From NCBI GenBank assembly GCA_930367205.1, contig CAKNEZ010000021.1:62001-126000 (forward strand): DNA of 64,000 nucleotides. The letters run 5' to 3'. This document shows positions 34,679-45,740 of this stretch, piece after piece. The DNA is from Acanthosoma haemorrhoidale (Eukaryota; Arthropoda; Insecta; Hemiptera; Acanthosomatidae). The position numbers and the translations under genes were made by a program. Under the pieces are notes generated by a model. It saw only the letters and a program-made list of their open reading frames with translations. It had not been told where the DNA came from and did no database searches. Numbering within the stretch: the first letter of the stretch is position 1; each line of letters begins with the position of its first letter.

Positions 34679-36466
34679 TGTAAGAATGACTTAATTAAAT
34701 TGAGAATGAGGGTGTTAATAAGAACGACCGACTTCATGGAATGTTAGAACAGAACTGTCTTGTAACAGCAAACAAAGGTTACATGTATTATAGAAGGCAT
34801 TGACAAACTAAATCAAGTGACGTCATCATTTGCCTGCTGACATCCTTCTTCTTTTGGATTTGAAGTTTCATATGTAGTCTTCTCGGTACTGTTGTCAGTC
34901 TTATTGGTTGCTTGATTATTCTTCTTTTATCAGTCTTCTTGGTTCCTTGATTAACCTTCCACTCTTGGTTCGGTATTCTTCAGTTTTATTTTGTTGAGTA
35001 GCAGATTTGGTTAAACTCATATCCTCAGAAACAGGTGGCTTTGGTGTTAGACTCTTTGGTGGTGTGAACTGTGTAGAGATCGATTTACGAGTAACCACTG
35101 CTGGAGCTGATTCCATACGTTGTGGAGAGGAAACCACACTCTCCTTAAATTCAAAGTTTTGGGGTTCAGTTATAGGACGAAGGAACCATGAGTTGCGGCT
35201 GTACTTCACACCATCTTGGGTTTTAATAATGTAAGAGTTGGAGCCTTCATTTTGCTTAATAATTGTTGCTGGTACCCATTCACGAGGTGCTTTCTTCCAT
35301 AGGATCTTTTCTCCATCACTGAAGGTTTTATGCGACGTTTTGCCTATGTCAGCATACCTTTTCTGCTCGCTTTGCCAATTCTTGAGTGTTTGTGTTGTGC
35401 CTATATATATATCAATATTTTTATCAGTGTTTTCGTCATTACTCTTTAAGACCATTTCCACCTTTTTTGATGATAAACAACATTCTGTAAAATGACCCTT
35501 AAAATTACATTTTTTACATTGAACTTTGTAAGCTGGACAAGCCCGTCTGCCATGGGTCGTATTACACCGCCTGCAATGGAATTGGTCGGGTTTAGCGTGT
35601 ATTTTTTTGCTTTTATCCCGTCTGACAGCATTTATTTCCGATACGGATCCATCACCACCTTTCATAGCCGACATGTGTTGTTTAGCTAACTCAGACGCCC
35701 TGCATATTTTTACCGCATTATCGTATTTTAAATCTTCTACTTCCAATAATGTTTTTCTAACCTCATCATCTAATATTCCAATTACAATTTTGTCGCGCAA
35801 AAATTCGTCCCTCATGGTTGAATAATTACACTTATTGGATTGATTAATCGCTAATGTGAGAAAATCATCAAAAGATTGTCCATTCTGCTGAGTCATGCGA
35901 TTAAATATCAATCTTTCATACGTAATGTTTATTTTAGGGGTGAAATATGATTTAAACAATTCAATAATTTTTTCAACTTTGTCCTTATCAGCTGTTTCGA
36001 TCTTAAATGTTTCATAAATTGAATAGGCTTCCTTACCTATAATAGTCATAAAAGTTGCGACTTTTTTTTTTTTCGATTTTTTGTCTAGGTTTATAGCCTC
36101 TGCGAACCATTTGTATGATTGTAACCATGATTTCCATGCTGTTGCCATGTTTGATTCCTGGGAAATCATTAAAGGTCCAGGAGGTCGAAGGCTAACAGCC
36201 GAGTCCGATTCGTTTCCACTCATCACGAAAGAAAATTTTCGTTATTATCACTCGCGGATTTAATAAATCAAAACTAACTGAAATAAAAATGTTTCGGCAC
36301 CATGTAAGAATGACTTAATTAAATTGAGAATGATGGTGTTAATAAGAACGACCGACTTCATGGAATGTTAGAACAGAACTGTCTTGTAACAGCAAACAAA
36401 GGTTACATGTATTATACAAGGCATAGACAAACTAATTCAAGTGACGTCATCATTTGCCTGCTGACA
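34679..36466 (-). mobile_element. Short non-autonomous LTR retrotransposon (1.79 kb) in a U1 gene
   Basis: Two 164-bp LTRs (34679-34842 and 36303-36466) begin with TG and end with CA on the coding strand and differ at only a few bases, so the insertion is young. The 5-bp target duplication GGAAA flanks it (34674-34678, 36467-36471). On the minus strand a primer-binding site TGGTGCCGAAAC follows the 5' LTR, and a polypurine tract (AAAAGAAGAAGGA) precedes the 3' LTR. The only gene is a 436-codon gag-like frame; protease, RT, RNase H and the integrase core are absent. It must borrow enzymes from a complete relative. Confidence 0.95.
34916..36226 (-). CDS. Gag fused to integrase C-terminal tail (internal pol deletion)
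   Basis: The first ~190 residues are a retrotransposon capsid-like domain (WKSWLQSYKWFAEAINLD, YFTPKINITYERLIFNRM, FLRDKIVIGI). Then come two zinc-knuckle-like clusters (CRRCNTTHGRRACPAYKVQC, CKKCNFKGHFTECC). From about residue 300 the sequence changes to an integrase C-terminal type segment (KAPREWVPATIIKQ, SNSYIIKTQDG, RNSWFLRP) and a basic tail. The frame is uninterrupted from 36226 to the stop. The fusion point marks where pol was lost. The protein could still package RNA; whether the tail does anything is unknown. Confidence 0.85.
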   Translation of the reverse strand: MMSGNESDSAVSLRPPGPLMISQESNMATAWKSWLQSYKWFAEAINLDKKSKKKKVATFMTIIGKEAYSIYETFKIETADKDKVEKIIELFKSYFTPKINITYERLIFNRMTQQNGQSFDDFLTLAINQSNKCNYSTMRDEFLRDKIVIGILDDEVRKTLLEVEDLKYDNAVKICRASELAKQHMSAMKGGDGSVSEINAVRRDKSKKIHAKPDQFHCRRCNTTHGRRACPAYKVQCKKCNFKGHFTECCLSSKKVEMVLKSNDENTDKNIDIYIGTTQTLKNWQSEQKRYADIGKTSHKTFSDGEKILWKKAPREWVPATIIKQNEGSNSYIIKTQDGVKYSRNSWFLRPITEPQNFEFKESVVSSPQRMESAPAVVTRKSISTQFTPPKSLTPKPPVSEDMSLTKSATQQNKTEEYRTKSGRLIKEPRRLIKEE

Positions 36467-37217
36467 GGAAAAGCCTCACCCTGGGGGAACCACCTTGTTG
36501 ATCACGGTAGGCCCCCCCACGCCAGGTAAGTATGCTATAATTTGGGAAAATCCGATAGCTGTCAAGTCAAACCTAACCTCACTTGCGAGATTGAACAGGA
36601 TACGGAGAAGATGAATGGCCGTCTAGCGAACAACCAGATGCTGTAGTATACAAAAAAAATGTTTCATTTATCTTACTACACAATATATTATCGAGTATAA
36701 ATAGTTTAAACGCACCAAAAACATATTCCTACCCGTATGAGTGCATATATCTCTGCATCCCTCTCGATCCCACAGGTTATCTAATGATTACACAGGTGGC
36801 GACAGTGTAGCTTCATTCCCGGTATCCCCCCTTTCAACTTCAAGCGAGCTATCTCCTGAGCTATTTAGTAAACGCTCCAAAACGCATTATTTATTATATT
36901 TTTAAGATTTCCCTCATCTTATTTGCTAGTATTTTTAATGAAAATATTTTATAAGATTTTTTATTTTTGGAGTTACAAATAAAAAAATATTGGGTATATG
37001 TTATTTGTTAGGAATCCACTAAGATCCGTTCATTAAATTATTTGTAATATTACTTTGCCACCGAATTCAATAGTGACTCTTGCTGTAACTTTATTTATGA
37101 ATCATTATTCCTAATCCAACTATGATCTCGAATGATTGTATCAATCGGGTGACTCCCGCAATAATATTTTGGTGCCTGTTTATCCTTAGCTCACAGATAA
37201 AACCTCCTCCTGTATGT

Positions 37218-37894
37218 TAGAAATGGGTTAAAGAAAGAGTAATCAAATGCTTGGGTCCCAGAAGAAGAAGAGTATACATCCCTGATATAGATAAGACATG
37301 GATACGTCACATAGATCAACTCAGAATATCTTTACAAGGGCCTAACAGACCGGAAGACAACGTGGATACTCCGGAATACAACAACTTATCTGACTGCGAT
37401 GAATCATCTGATTGGCTGGGACGGCCTACTCCCTCACCAAAGAACAAAGTTACAAATCAGGACACCGAGTCAGTACCAGTGCAGCAAAGTCCAGATGAAC
37501 AACCGACTGATCATCAGCAGGTTAAACCAGGGACCAGTACGTCAAAGGACAAGGACAGGTCACCACTCTCTGTTGAATCTGGGGGGCGACCTCAGCGCAA
37601 TCGAACTGCTCCTCGCCGTCTAATTGAGGAGCTGTAATGTCTTATTGAAAAAAAAAAAAGAAAAAAAAAAGGTTTTCTTGTTAAAATTGTTTCTTGTATG
37701 GTTTTTGTAGAATTTATTTTTATAGAGGGGGAAAGATGTGGGATATTGAGAGATAAATTGTGTTGTGTTGTCCAACCTGAGGGATAACAGTGTTGGATCC
37801 TCTACGTTTTGTTATGATGATTAATTAAGAATGTTGTTTATGAACATGTACCTGGTGTATAAAAGTAAAATAAACGTGTGTTATTAATTCAACA
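37218..37894 (+). mobile_element. Gypsy 3' end: pol C-terminus, polypurine tract and LTR
   Basis: The 37251-37637 frame is followed by A-rich sequence, the polypurine tract AGAGGGGGAAAGA (37724-37736) and a 158-bp LTR (37737-37894) that starts TGTGGGATATTG and ends TTCAACA. The left end is cut within the U1 array. Just after the LTR stands TTTGTGCCGAAATCC, one base from the primer-binding site of the element at 34.7 kb. Confidence 0.8.
37251..37637 (+). pseudogene. Gypsy Pol C-terminal fragment
   Basis: The 128-residue frame starts after the GPY/F-like integrase region and contains RHIDQLR, a Ser/Thr/Pro-rich low-complexity linker, and the basic end GGRPQRNRTAPRRLIEEL. This arrangement is typical of the end of Gypsy pol. 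The integrase catalytic core is missing because the element is truncated on the left. The end LIEEL is similar to the tail of the gag-integrase fusion at 34.9 kb (RRLIKEE), so the two may be related families. Confidence 0.8.
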
Positions 37895-37999
37895 AATGTT
37901 TGTGCCGAAATCCTTTAGTTACCTTAAAGCATGAAGGTGATCTACAAAAAAGAATCTCGTTGGTTTTACCCTATAACCATTTATAGCTAGCTTCGTGAA

Positions 38000-38450
38000 T
38001 TCAAGTCAGCACATTTTTAGTTTGCACTGTTATACTGCTTCAAATAATTTCTCTATCCATTTATAGTTGAGTAATGTAAAAGTAATAACTTAACTTTAAT
38101 TAATTAATATAAATTTTTAGTATAATAATATAGTGTTTTATATTTCATTGTGATTATAGTGCGCCCTAACAACAATATACATTAGTGTCAGATCTTTCAT
38201 TAATTTTATCAACAACTCTTGCTAGTAGACCCTTTTAAGGCGTTTTTTGTTTTATTGAAGAATATAAATGTTTTTGGTTACATTGCTATATTTTAACTGT
38301 TTGACGAGATGAGCAATGCAGAATTACTGAATGTTCCGTTTCTGAAATTTGAAAATTAATAGTATTATTTGATTTAGTTCTTTGAATCCAGAGGAAAAGA
38401 AGAAAAGCTTCTTTTTCAGAATGATTATGTAGCTGATTAGCTTTCATCAG
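38000..38450 (+). repeat. Dispersed AT-rich repeat (copies on minus strand at 44.65-45.8 and 45.88-46.08 kb)
   Basis: Blocks such as ACAACAATATACATTA, GAGCAATGCAGAATTACTGAATG and AAGAAAAGCTTCTTTTTCAGA occur here and, inverted, at 44655-45004 and 45880-46085. There is no ORF. It may be a non-autonomous DNA transposon or UTR; its ends are not clear. Confidence 0.6.
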
Positions 38451-38909
38451 CTACGTCATCAAAACATCTAAGAGTAGAGAAAGTTCACACATATAAAAAT
38501 GTGACATTACTAGTTTAATTACCTGGCTTGGCCCACAATGTTAATAATTTTGAATTTGTTTTTTTTTCTTTTGGATGTTAACTCTTCAATGAGTAAAGCA
38601 GTGGTGATAGTGTATAATTTTAAATGCTGAGTGTAGCATCTGCTAACTACATAAGGTAAATCGCCCTATACTATATTGTATATATTGTAAATTGGTTATA
38701 ATATGTTGTAAATTAATTTAAACAAATGTAAATAATATTACCAAACCACAAGTCATATCAGTGTAAATATTGTAATTAATAAAAGACGCAACTGCATTAC
38801 GACCTCAGAGAGAGGGGCTCAGGTATCAAAACTAGTTTGTTGCCCATGGGCCCTTGTAGAGGGGCTGGGTACCTTTTATCCAGCCCAGAATAGAACCTTG
38901 CGTCATTGG

Positions 38910-40385
38910 CTGGATGCGATTGGTCAAAAAAACAAGCCATTTTGTTTCCATTACTAAAGCCAGCCAAAAGTGGAGATCACCCAGCCGACTACCGCCCGAT
39001 CATTCTGCTACCACAGATGGGGGAAATCATTGAGAAAATTCTTTTGAATTATCTCAAAGATTACTGCTCGAAAAATGATATCATTCCGCCAGAGCAGACT
39101 GGATTCCAATCCAGTATGAGCGCAGAGCACCCCCTTCTGAAGGTGCAGTCAGAAGTTAGCCATAACATGAATAGAAACATAGCCACGGCTATGGTTTCCA
39201 TTGATTGCACCCAAGCATTCGACTCGGTGTCTCATGGGACACTGTATCAAATGCTCTGCGACCGGGAACGCCCAGAACAACTGTATTCAATTCTGGCTAG
39301 CATCCTGAAAAACAGATCGCTGCGGGTGCGGGTGGGTGATAGCTTCTCCGAAGCTGTGCCACTGACTTGTGGAGTACCCCAAGGCGCCGTCTTATCCTCT
39401 GTACTATTCAACGTATACACGTCTGAGATTGCCGGAGCCCGGTACAAAAATACCACAGTTACTGCTTTCGCGGATGACATAGCGGTGTACAGTAGCAGCA
39501 TGAGTGCCAAGGTAGCTCTAAAACCGGCTGAAGCAGCCTGTAACCAGATCAGTGAGAGAAGGGGGAGACTCAATATCTCTGTAAACGCGGGTAAGACTGA
39601 CTGTGTAATTTTCTCTTTCCAAAAGGGAAAAAGCCCGCTCCCTACTAGTTACATAGTAGGAACGGAGGAAAATTCACCAGCCAACGACCTAGTATATCTG
39701 GGAATTAAAATGGACAGACACCTCCATTTTAGTAACCATTTTGCGAAGAAGTTGAAGCATACACGCATGAAGTCTTACCGGCTTACGCACGTATTAACTT
39801 CCCCTAATCTATCACTACGTCTCAAGCTACTAATTTACAAGAGCATACTCAGGCCTACTCTGCTGTATGGTGCACCGCTATTTCGTTATCTGACGTATAC
39901 GTGACGTATACGACAGCTAAGAAACTCCAATAATTCCAAAACGGTATACTGATGAAAGTGGTCAGAGGTACTTCATTCGAGCAGCGAAGAAACAGTGAGC
40001 TGCATGAGATATTTGAGCTTCCTACGGTGGATGAATTCATCCAGCGTAGACATATCAAATTTTTCGACTCCTTACAACATTTGATAAACCCGGTGTTTAA
40101 CACTATAACCCCCGCTCCGTTCCCCCATCGATGCTTTAGTTTTAGGTTCTAGGTATAGTTTTTAGTTTGTAAGTTTTTCTCCGATTTTTAAACTGAAGGT
40201 GAGCCCCATCACCTAGATTTGTTTTCAAGTTGTTATATTTTAACCACAATCTGTATTGTTGAGTAACATGAACTCCTTCAAATGCATCTGCGCATAGCAG
40301 AATGAGGAGAAATTTGCAAAGTATCTTATTAATATTTTCATTGTATAACTTCAAGGGGTTTATAAAAAAAAACAAAAAAAAAAAA
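38910..40385 (+). mobile_element. Jockey-type LINE, 5'-truncated
   Basis: Homology to the long LINE at 53.5-58.5 kb begins near 38929 in the RT domain and ends with the 3' UTR and an A-rich tail at about 40362-40385. The 3' UTR carries AGGTGAGCCCCATCACCT at 40196-40213. The LINE at 56.6-58.1 kb is the closest relative. No clear target duplication is seen. Confidence 0.87.
38918..40150 (+). pseudogene. Jockey ORF2 fragment: reverse transcriptase core to C-terminus
   Basis: The frame open to 39904 has the RT blocks LLKPAKSGDHPADYRPI, VSIDCTQAFDSVSH (first Asp), CGVPQGAVLSSVLF and TAFADDIAVYSS (paired Asp). A small duplication of ACGTATACGTGACGTATACG near 39895-39912 creates a stop. The C-terminal part continues in another frame (KVVRGTSFEQRRN, FELPTVDEFIQRRHIKFFDS) to about 40150. 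The endonuclease and ORF1 are missing. The catalytic residues of RT are present, but the protein is broken. Confidence 0.88.
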
Positions 40386-40990
40386 CGATAATTTATTTAA
40401 GCTACGGCTAGTCTCTGGACTGGTGGCACTTGCAGCTGGACTGATGTTTCCAGATTCGGCCTTCTCATTTACGAAAACCTCTGCATTTATCTTCCATAAC
40501 CTCGCTATGTTTTAGTCCGGCCTTGTCAGACCCGACACTTTCCTCTTGGCATTCTGTGCGTTCGTATCACTAAAACTAGCACCTCCTTGGAAGAGCTCAC
40601 TTCATAGTGGAGGACGGTCGCCTAGGGCCCTACGAACTTTACCTAGTAGCGTCTCCCCCAGTAATCCAGTCTGTCTCTCTCCGGTTCACACTTACCTTTT
40701 GGATCCGGAAGGTCTCGCCTACCCTTAGATACTGAGTGTGAACTCGTGGTCATTCCAAGACCACATAAGCTACATATAATACCTACCCTATACCTCTCCT
40801 TCTGAACATAGTGCACTGTCGGGGCCTCAGAAGTTATATAGAATAGAATAGTATATAGAATATACATCAGATTTGGAGTCAGACAGTACAGTGTCATGAG
40901 GCAATTGTCCAGGTCATAGCCTATTCAACCTTTACTTCGTCACTAGGGCTAGGGTAACTCGGCCCGCTGCGTGACGACCCGACACCGAGT

Positions 40991-43130
40991 ATTTCTATAA
41001 CTTCCACTACTTTTTTAACAGTTATAGCAGTATTATATGGTTATAGTCGAGGTGTTTTAATCAAAGGTTTCAAAGAGATGGCTTAAGCAATAAACGTTTG
41101 AATGCAAGTGTAAGCAGAAGAAATATTTGTTTCATTTCCTTTAAAATAGTAGGCTAGCAAAAATTGTGATTCTTTCCATTGAAAAGTGAGGAGGCTAAGA
41201 ACAAGAATAAGCATTGAAATCGTGGAATTTCCTCTTAAAACCAAAACATTTTAAATAATTTTGATTGCATAGCTCCCATTTGTATTAACTAATCACTGTA
41301 CCAAATTATGTTTCGATTATCCATCATATCTTACTTTTTATTTCAATTTTATATATTGCAGGTATCCCACAGCTCATTTCTTCCAGCCACAGAAAACATT
41401 GTTTCACCGAAAAAATAAAATAAATAGAATGTGAGTTCATAGTTAGCCGTAAATTTAGATTTGAGTGGATTTATTAGCTAAGATATGGGTTGATGATAAA
41501 ATACATACATTAACTTTTAATTAAATGTATTTATGTTAAACTAATTTAAAATCTAATCTAAATAAGATCATAATTTCTATTACCTTTATCATTGATAACA
41601 AGATGCTCTTCCTTCACTGTGGTTATCATCCCTTTAATAAAATTAGAAGCGTGATTAGTGAATGTTCATAGATAACAATAATAAATGTACAGATGCTGAT
41701 CTATATATTAGGACCAAATTTTACAAATATCCGCATTTTTCTAAAGCCTTTGAGAAACAAATCCAGATACTTTTCCACTTAGTGTAATTAGATAATGAAT
41801 GACATTAATAAATCTCAAACCATTTGAGGATATAATTCTGGCTCCCAATATATAGTAAAAGATACATTTCGATCTGATTAAAAATTATTTATCGATCAAG
41901 CTTTAAATTTATCGTAAATAGGAGGAGTGTTTGGATTTATTTCCTTTTTTGAAGTGACGGTAACTCTAATTTAAATAAGATTTTTATTTCTATTACCTTC
42001 ATCAATAACAAAGTTCACTTCTTCTTTCTCAGTTTTAATACCTGTGCAAAATACGAATGGTAATTAATAAATACTTACATAAAAAAAAAATAAAGATGAG
42101 ATATATTTTGATATTTTATGTACCATAATTTCTGTCTGAAATCAGTGAAATTTTAACTAGAAAATCCTAATTTGAATTTTAATGCTAAGATTTTTTTTTG
42201 TTTGTCCATATACTGGAGGGAACAAAAATTATTTCTTTTTTCTCAATCCTTTATTCCGTTTTATAGTGGATCAAAATTTTGTAATACATATAACATTTTT
42301 TAAATATTGTATGATTTTTATTTTTAATTCCTTCTAATAACTTTATTTAATAATTTACTCACTACTATACATGTCTTCTCATACTAAATGGACAATAGCT
42401 CACATGAGAGAATTTACAACAATGCTTTCATGATTCTAAGGACTATTTTGTATGTAAATACCAAATAATCTATAAAATCCAAATACCACTAGTGAGTGGA
42501 CTCATAACTGTATCTTAAGACCAAAATAGCCTAGGAATTCACATGACCGGTTCAAACCGATTTTGAAAAAAAAAATTGTTTTTTTCTTTCCGTGTTTTTA
42601 ATTATGTATTGATTATATGATTATATAATTATGTATCCCGATTTGGTGGGATATTTATATTTCTACGTTTTTTTGTTTGTTTCGTTTTGTAAAATTATTG
42701 TTCAAATTAAAGTAGAAATTGTTTATTCTATATTGCTAAGTTAGAATTGATATTGGTTGGGAAAAACAAATTCATAAATTTCATTGAACAAGTTTTAATT
42801 TTGCTACAGTTCAAACTCGTAAAGTTTTAACAATTTTTCTACCCGTTACCCCTTTTATGTTTACAAGTTTGAGGTTTAGGGTCCAACCGAGGAGTTCTCT
42901 CTCCGAATTGCCTTTTTAACTGATAAGAAAATAATAATAAGGTGATTATTTCTAACTCCAGTGGATTTATGGTTTTCCTTTTATTCGTTTTTTGTTTTAT
43001 TTTTCTTTCCGTATTAGTTTGAATAGTTTATTGGAACTGGTTAAATTAGGAATTGTTCAATAAGGTCGATTTAATTAATAATATAGACAAATCCAATTTG
43101 ACCGTTTATTTTTGTTGATTTTGTTGGCTA
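40991..43130. other. AT-rich non-coding stretch
   Basis: Two kilobases without a supported gene. The last ~350 bp before 43130 (GTTTAGGGTCCAACCGAGGAG near 42870) probably are the leader of the BEL/Pao element, whose LTR I could not delimit. Confidence 0.4.
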
Positions 43131-44415
43131 CTCATTTTTGAAAATTAGTGAGAAAAAGGCAATTGACTCGTCTTTAATAATTTATAAAGCAAAAAAAAAA
43201 AGACTTTTTCAGCGCATTCAAAGAATTTATGATCTGTCGAAAGGCATTGTGGATAAAAAAGTTTTACAGCAATTTGAAACTACTTACCGTCTAATACCAA
43301 AAACCTTGACCGAATATGACGAAGTAGAATTCAGAATTAATGAATTAGAGTTGTAGTTGGATTCGGAATTTACTCCAACCTTTAACGATTCCCTTATGGA
43401 GATGATTGAGTACATTGAAGAGACGGCTGAGAGCCTTGCGACGAAGAAAAAAGTGTCCGCTACTACCACGGTTCCTGAAACTCTTTTACCAACCCTGGCG
43501 ATGAACAACATTGAAGTACACCTTCCAAAATTAGAGTTACCTTGTTTTAGAGGGGATCAAACGGAATGGTTGGTATTTTATGTTATATCGTTGACCGATC
43601 AACATAGAGTTCAATAATTAGTATCAAAGCTTGGTGGTGAAGCCTCGAATATTTGTAAACACCTACCAGTAGCGGAAAATTACCCAGTGATTTGGGACGC
43701 GTTACAGAAACGTTACAATGACCCTAGAGCTCAAGCAGATACCTATTTAGAGCAAATTTTTGAATTCAAACCATTAAAGTCAGAATCAAGGTGGAGTTTA
43801 AGCTCAGTATTGGATAAATTTTGTTGGCCCATAACAGCCCTTAAAAGATTAAACACCGGAAATTGGGCTAATTCGATATTTTTAAATCGTGATTTGAAAA
43901 TTTTAGACCCCATTTCCCGTCGGGCGTTCGAAGCCGCGGTTTGCGAAAAGGATATTCCTACTTATGAGGATTTCGTAACTTTCGTCGAAAGACAAATTAA
44001 AACCCTTCCTTGGGAATATAACTCATCAACGACCAGATCGGAAAAACCGATAAAGGATTGCAGACCAAAGGTTTTCGCTGCTCAGTTGGGAGGAAGTACT
44101 AGCGATGGTTTTGATAAAACTACAAATTGCTTGAAATGCAATCAAAGATCTCATAAGTTAGTTGATTGTAAAGGATTTTTAAAAATGACTCCTTGGGATA
44201 GGTTTCGTTTTATTAAACAAAAGGCATGTAGTTTAAAGTGTTTTTCTTCTAACCATTTAGCGCCTAATTGTAAAAAATTGTCCATGTTCGCAATGTAATA
44301 AGCCCCATCATTCCCTGTTACATTTTGAGTTTTCAAAGAATCCCTCATACCGTGTAAATTCGGGTGCGGAAGGTCAGCAGAATAACAGTTACTTGAAGCG
44401 ACAAAAAGCTTAGTA
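43130..44415 (+). pseudogene. BEL/Pao-type gag, broken
   Basis: One frame from 43138 to 44298 shows BEL/Pao gag hallmarks: a helical N-terminus, VHLPKLELPCFRGDQTEWLVF (core LPKLELPCF), NYPVIWDALQKRY, KRLNTGN, RRAFEAAV, LPWEY, and a Cys/His array starting CLKCNQRSHKLVDC. Stops at 43354 (TAG) and 43615 (TAA) interrupt it, a segment seems deleted near 43600, and a frameshift near 44278 moves the last Cys/His block (CNKPHHSLLHFE) to another frame. Pol is not present; after about 44415 another repeat begins. The element is old and dead. Confidence 0.82.
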
Positions 44416-45004
44416 ATTTTTTTTTATTAGCTGCTCAAGGTAATAAATTTAAAATAACACTATTATTTACGTCTTTTTCTTAATATCTGCTAACATATTT
44501 TTTATCTTTGATGAAACATAGTAAGTCCAAAAATGAGCAAGTCTCCAGATAATCTGATAAATTGTTAATATCATCTGACAGTAATTAATAATAAATAAAT
44601 ATCCTTGCAAGGGCAAACCATATAAAATACGTCTTAAAATAATTTTGAATTAAACTAAATAGTTGTATACATTTAATGAAGCTAAGCTGCTACATAATCT
44701 TTCTGAAAAAGAAGCTTTTCTTCTTTGCCTCTGGATTGGAAAAACTAAATTAAATAAGACAGTTAATTTTAAGTCAAAAACAAAAGCATAACAAAAAGAG
44801 GGAGACAAACGTTCACATTTAAAGAAAATCTGACAATAATGTATATTGTTGTTAGGGCATAATTTAATTATAATAAAATATAACACACTAAATTATTATA
44901 CTAAAAATTCATATTAATTAATTAAAGTTAATTATATTAAAAAATTAAGTAATTATGAATTGAGAAAAAAATAAATTATTTAAATCAGTATAACAGTGGA
45001 CACT
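44416..45004 (-). repeat. AT-rich stretch with inverted copy of the 38.0-38.45 kb repeat
   Basis: 44655-45004 matches 38030-38450 in inverse orientation. Its continuation after the LINE is at 45741 onwards (AATGTGCGGTCTT against AATGTGCTGACTT). 44416-44654 shows nothing recognised. Confidence 0.55.
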
Positions 45005-45728
45005 TTTTTTTTTTTTTTTTAGTAGCCCCTATAAACTTACAGATAATTATAGATCCTCAGGCGAATCTATTTACAAATTATTTTTGTATTTCCTGTAGCA
45101 TCGCTACATCATATACGGGTTTTGGTATTTTATCAAAACTATATAATGAATAAACAAGTATAATGATAATGATAATACATTATACTTTACTGGACTGAAC
45201 TGACTAATAAAGGTGATAGGGCTTACCTTTTTGATCAACCTTAAAACTAACTTACTAATTACTATACTAATTATTAACCTAATTTTTCCCCGACAGTCTG
45301 TTACCATCGATGCAGGAGGGGTGGTGGGGCCATAGTGTTAAACACTGGGTTTGTCAGGTGCTGCAACGAGTCAAAAAACTTAATGTGTCTCCGGCGGATG
45401 AACTCACCCACCGACGGCACACCAAGCAACGGGTGCAGGTCAGCGTTCTTCAACCTCTTGAAAGAGGTATGTCGGACCACTTTTCGCATGATTCCATTCT
45501 GGAAGTGTGGGAGACAATTGGCTGTATTGTCAGTCAAGTGGGTAAATAGCGGGGCACCGTACAGCAGAGCTGGCCGGAGGACACATTTATATATCATCAA
45601 TTTAAGACGAAGCGACAGGCTAGGTGAAGTTAGCAAGTGCGATAGCCGGTAAGACCTTTGTCGTACTTTTTATATTTTATTACTAATGAAGAAGAAATGG
45701 AGATGCCTATCCAGTTTTATACCCAAAT
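45005..45728 (-). mobile_element. Jockey-type LINE, 5'-truncated, clean target duplication
   Basis: The 12-bp duplication ACAGTGGACACT lies at 44993-45004 and 45729-45740. A T-run at about 45005-45020 is the poly-A tail. On the minus strand the coding block 45636-45301 gives the C-terminus (SPSLSLRLKLMIYKCVLRP, GVPSVGEFIRRRHIKFFDS), followed by the 3' UTR with its hairpin at about 45209-45227. Boundaries are exact to the base. Confidence 0.93.
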
Positions 45729-45740
45729 ACAGTGGACACT

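Larger units (their letters stand above)
34575..36533 (-). pseudogene. U1 snRNA copy split by an LTR retrotransposon
   Basis: The 3' part of U1 is at 34575-34678 and the 5' part at about 36467-36533, including ATACTTACCTGGCG from 36533. The pieces join exactly once the element 34679-36466 and one copy of the 5-bp duplication GGAAA are set aside. Loop II AUUGCAC is intact here. Two extra C in stem I (GGCCCCCCCACG) are a further change. The insertion lies between loop II and stem-loop I, so no U1 RNA can be made from this copy. Confidence 0.92.
31566..37217. repeat. Tandem U1-bearing repeat array, block 2
   Basis: The same repeat as at 1.47-6.95 kb starts here in mid-unit and runs for just over two units, with anchor motif at 33144 and U1 sequences at 32216-32377 and 34575-36533. 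The second U1 is split by an LTR element (34679-36466). The array ends at CCTCCTCCTGTATGT (37217), where a Gypsy fragment begins. The units of this block are closer to each other than to block 1 (for example CAACAAGGTGG in U1 loop I), as expected if tandem copies are homogenised locally. Confidence 0.85.
38628..40990 (+). mobile_element. Gypsy LTR and leader, interrupted by a Jockey LINE
   Basis: 38628-38880 resembles the LTR start at 63.31 kb (AAATCGCCCTATAC against AAATCACCCTATAC, in the same order of neighbours). 40386-40990 matches, in inverse orientation, the repeat at 22.74-23.5 kb and, directly, the leader at 63.75-63.9 kb, including CATAGTGCACTGTCGGGG and TGTCCAGGT. A Jockey LINE lies in between. 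No gag or pol remains. Confidence 0.55.
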
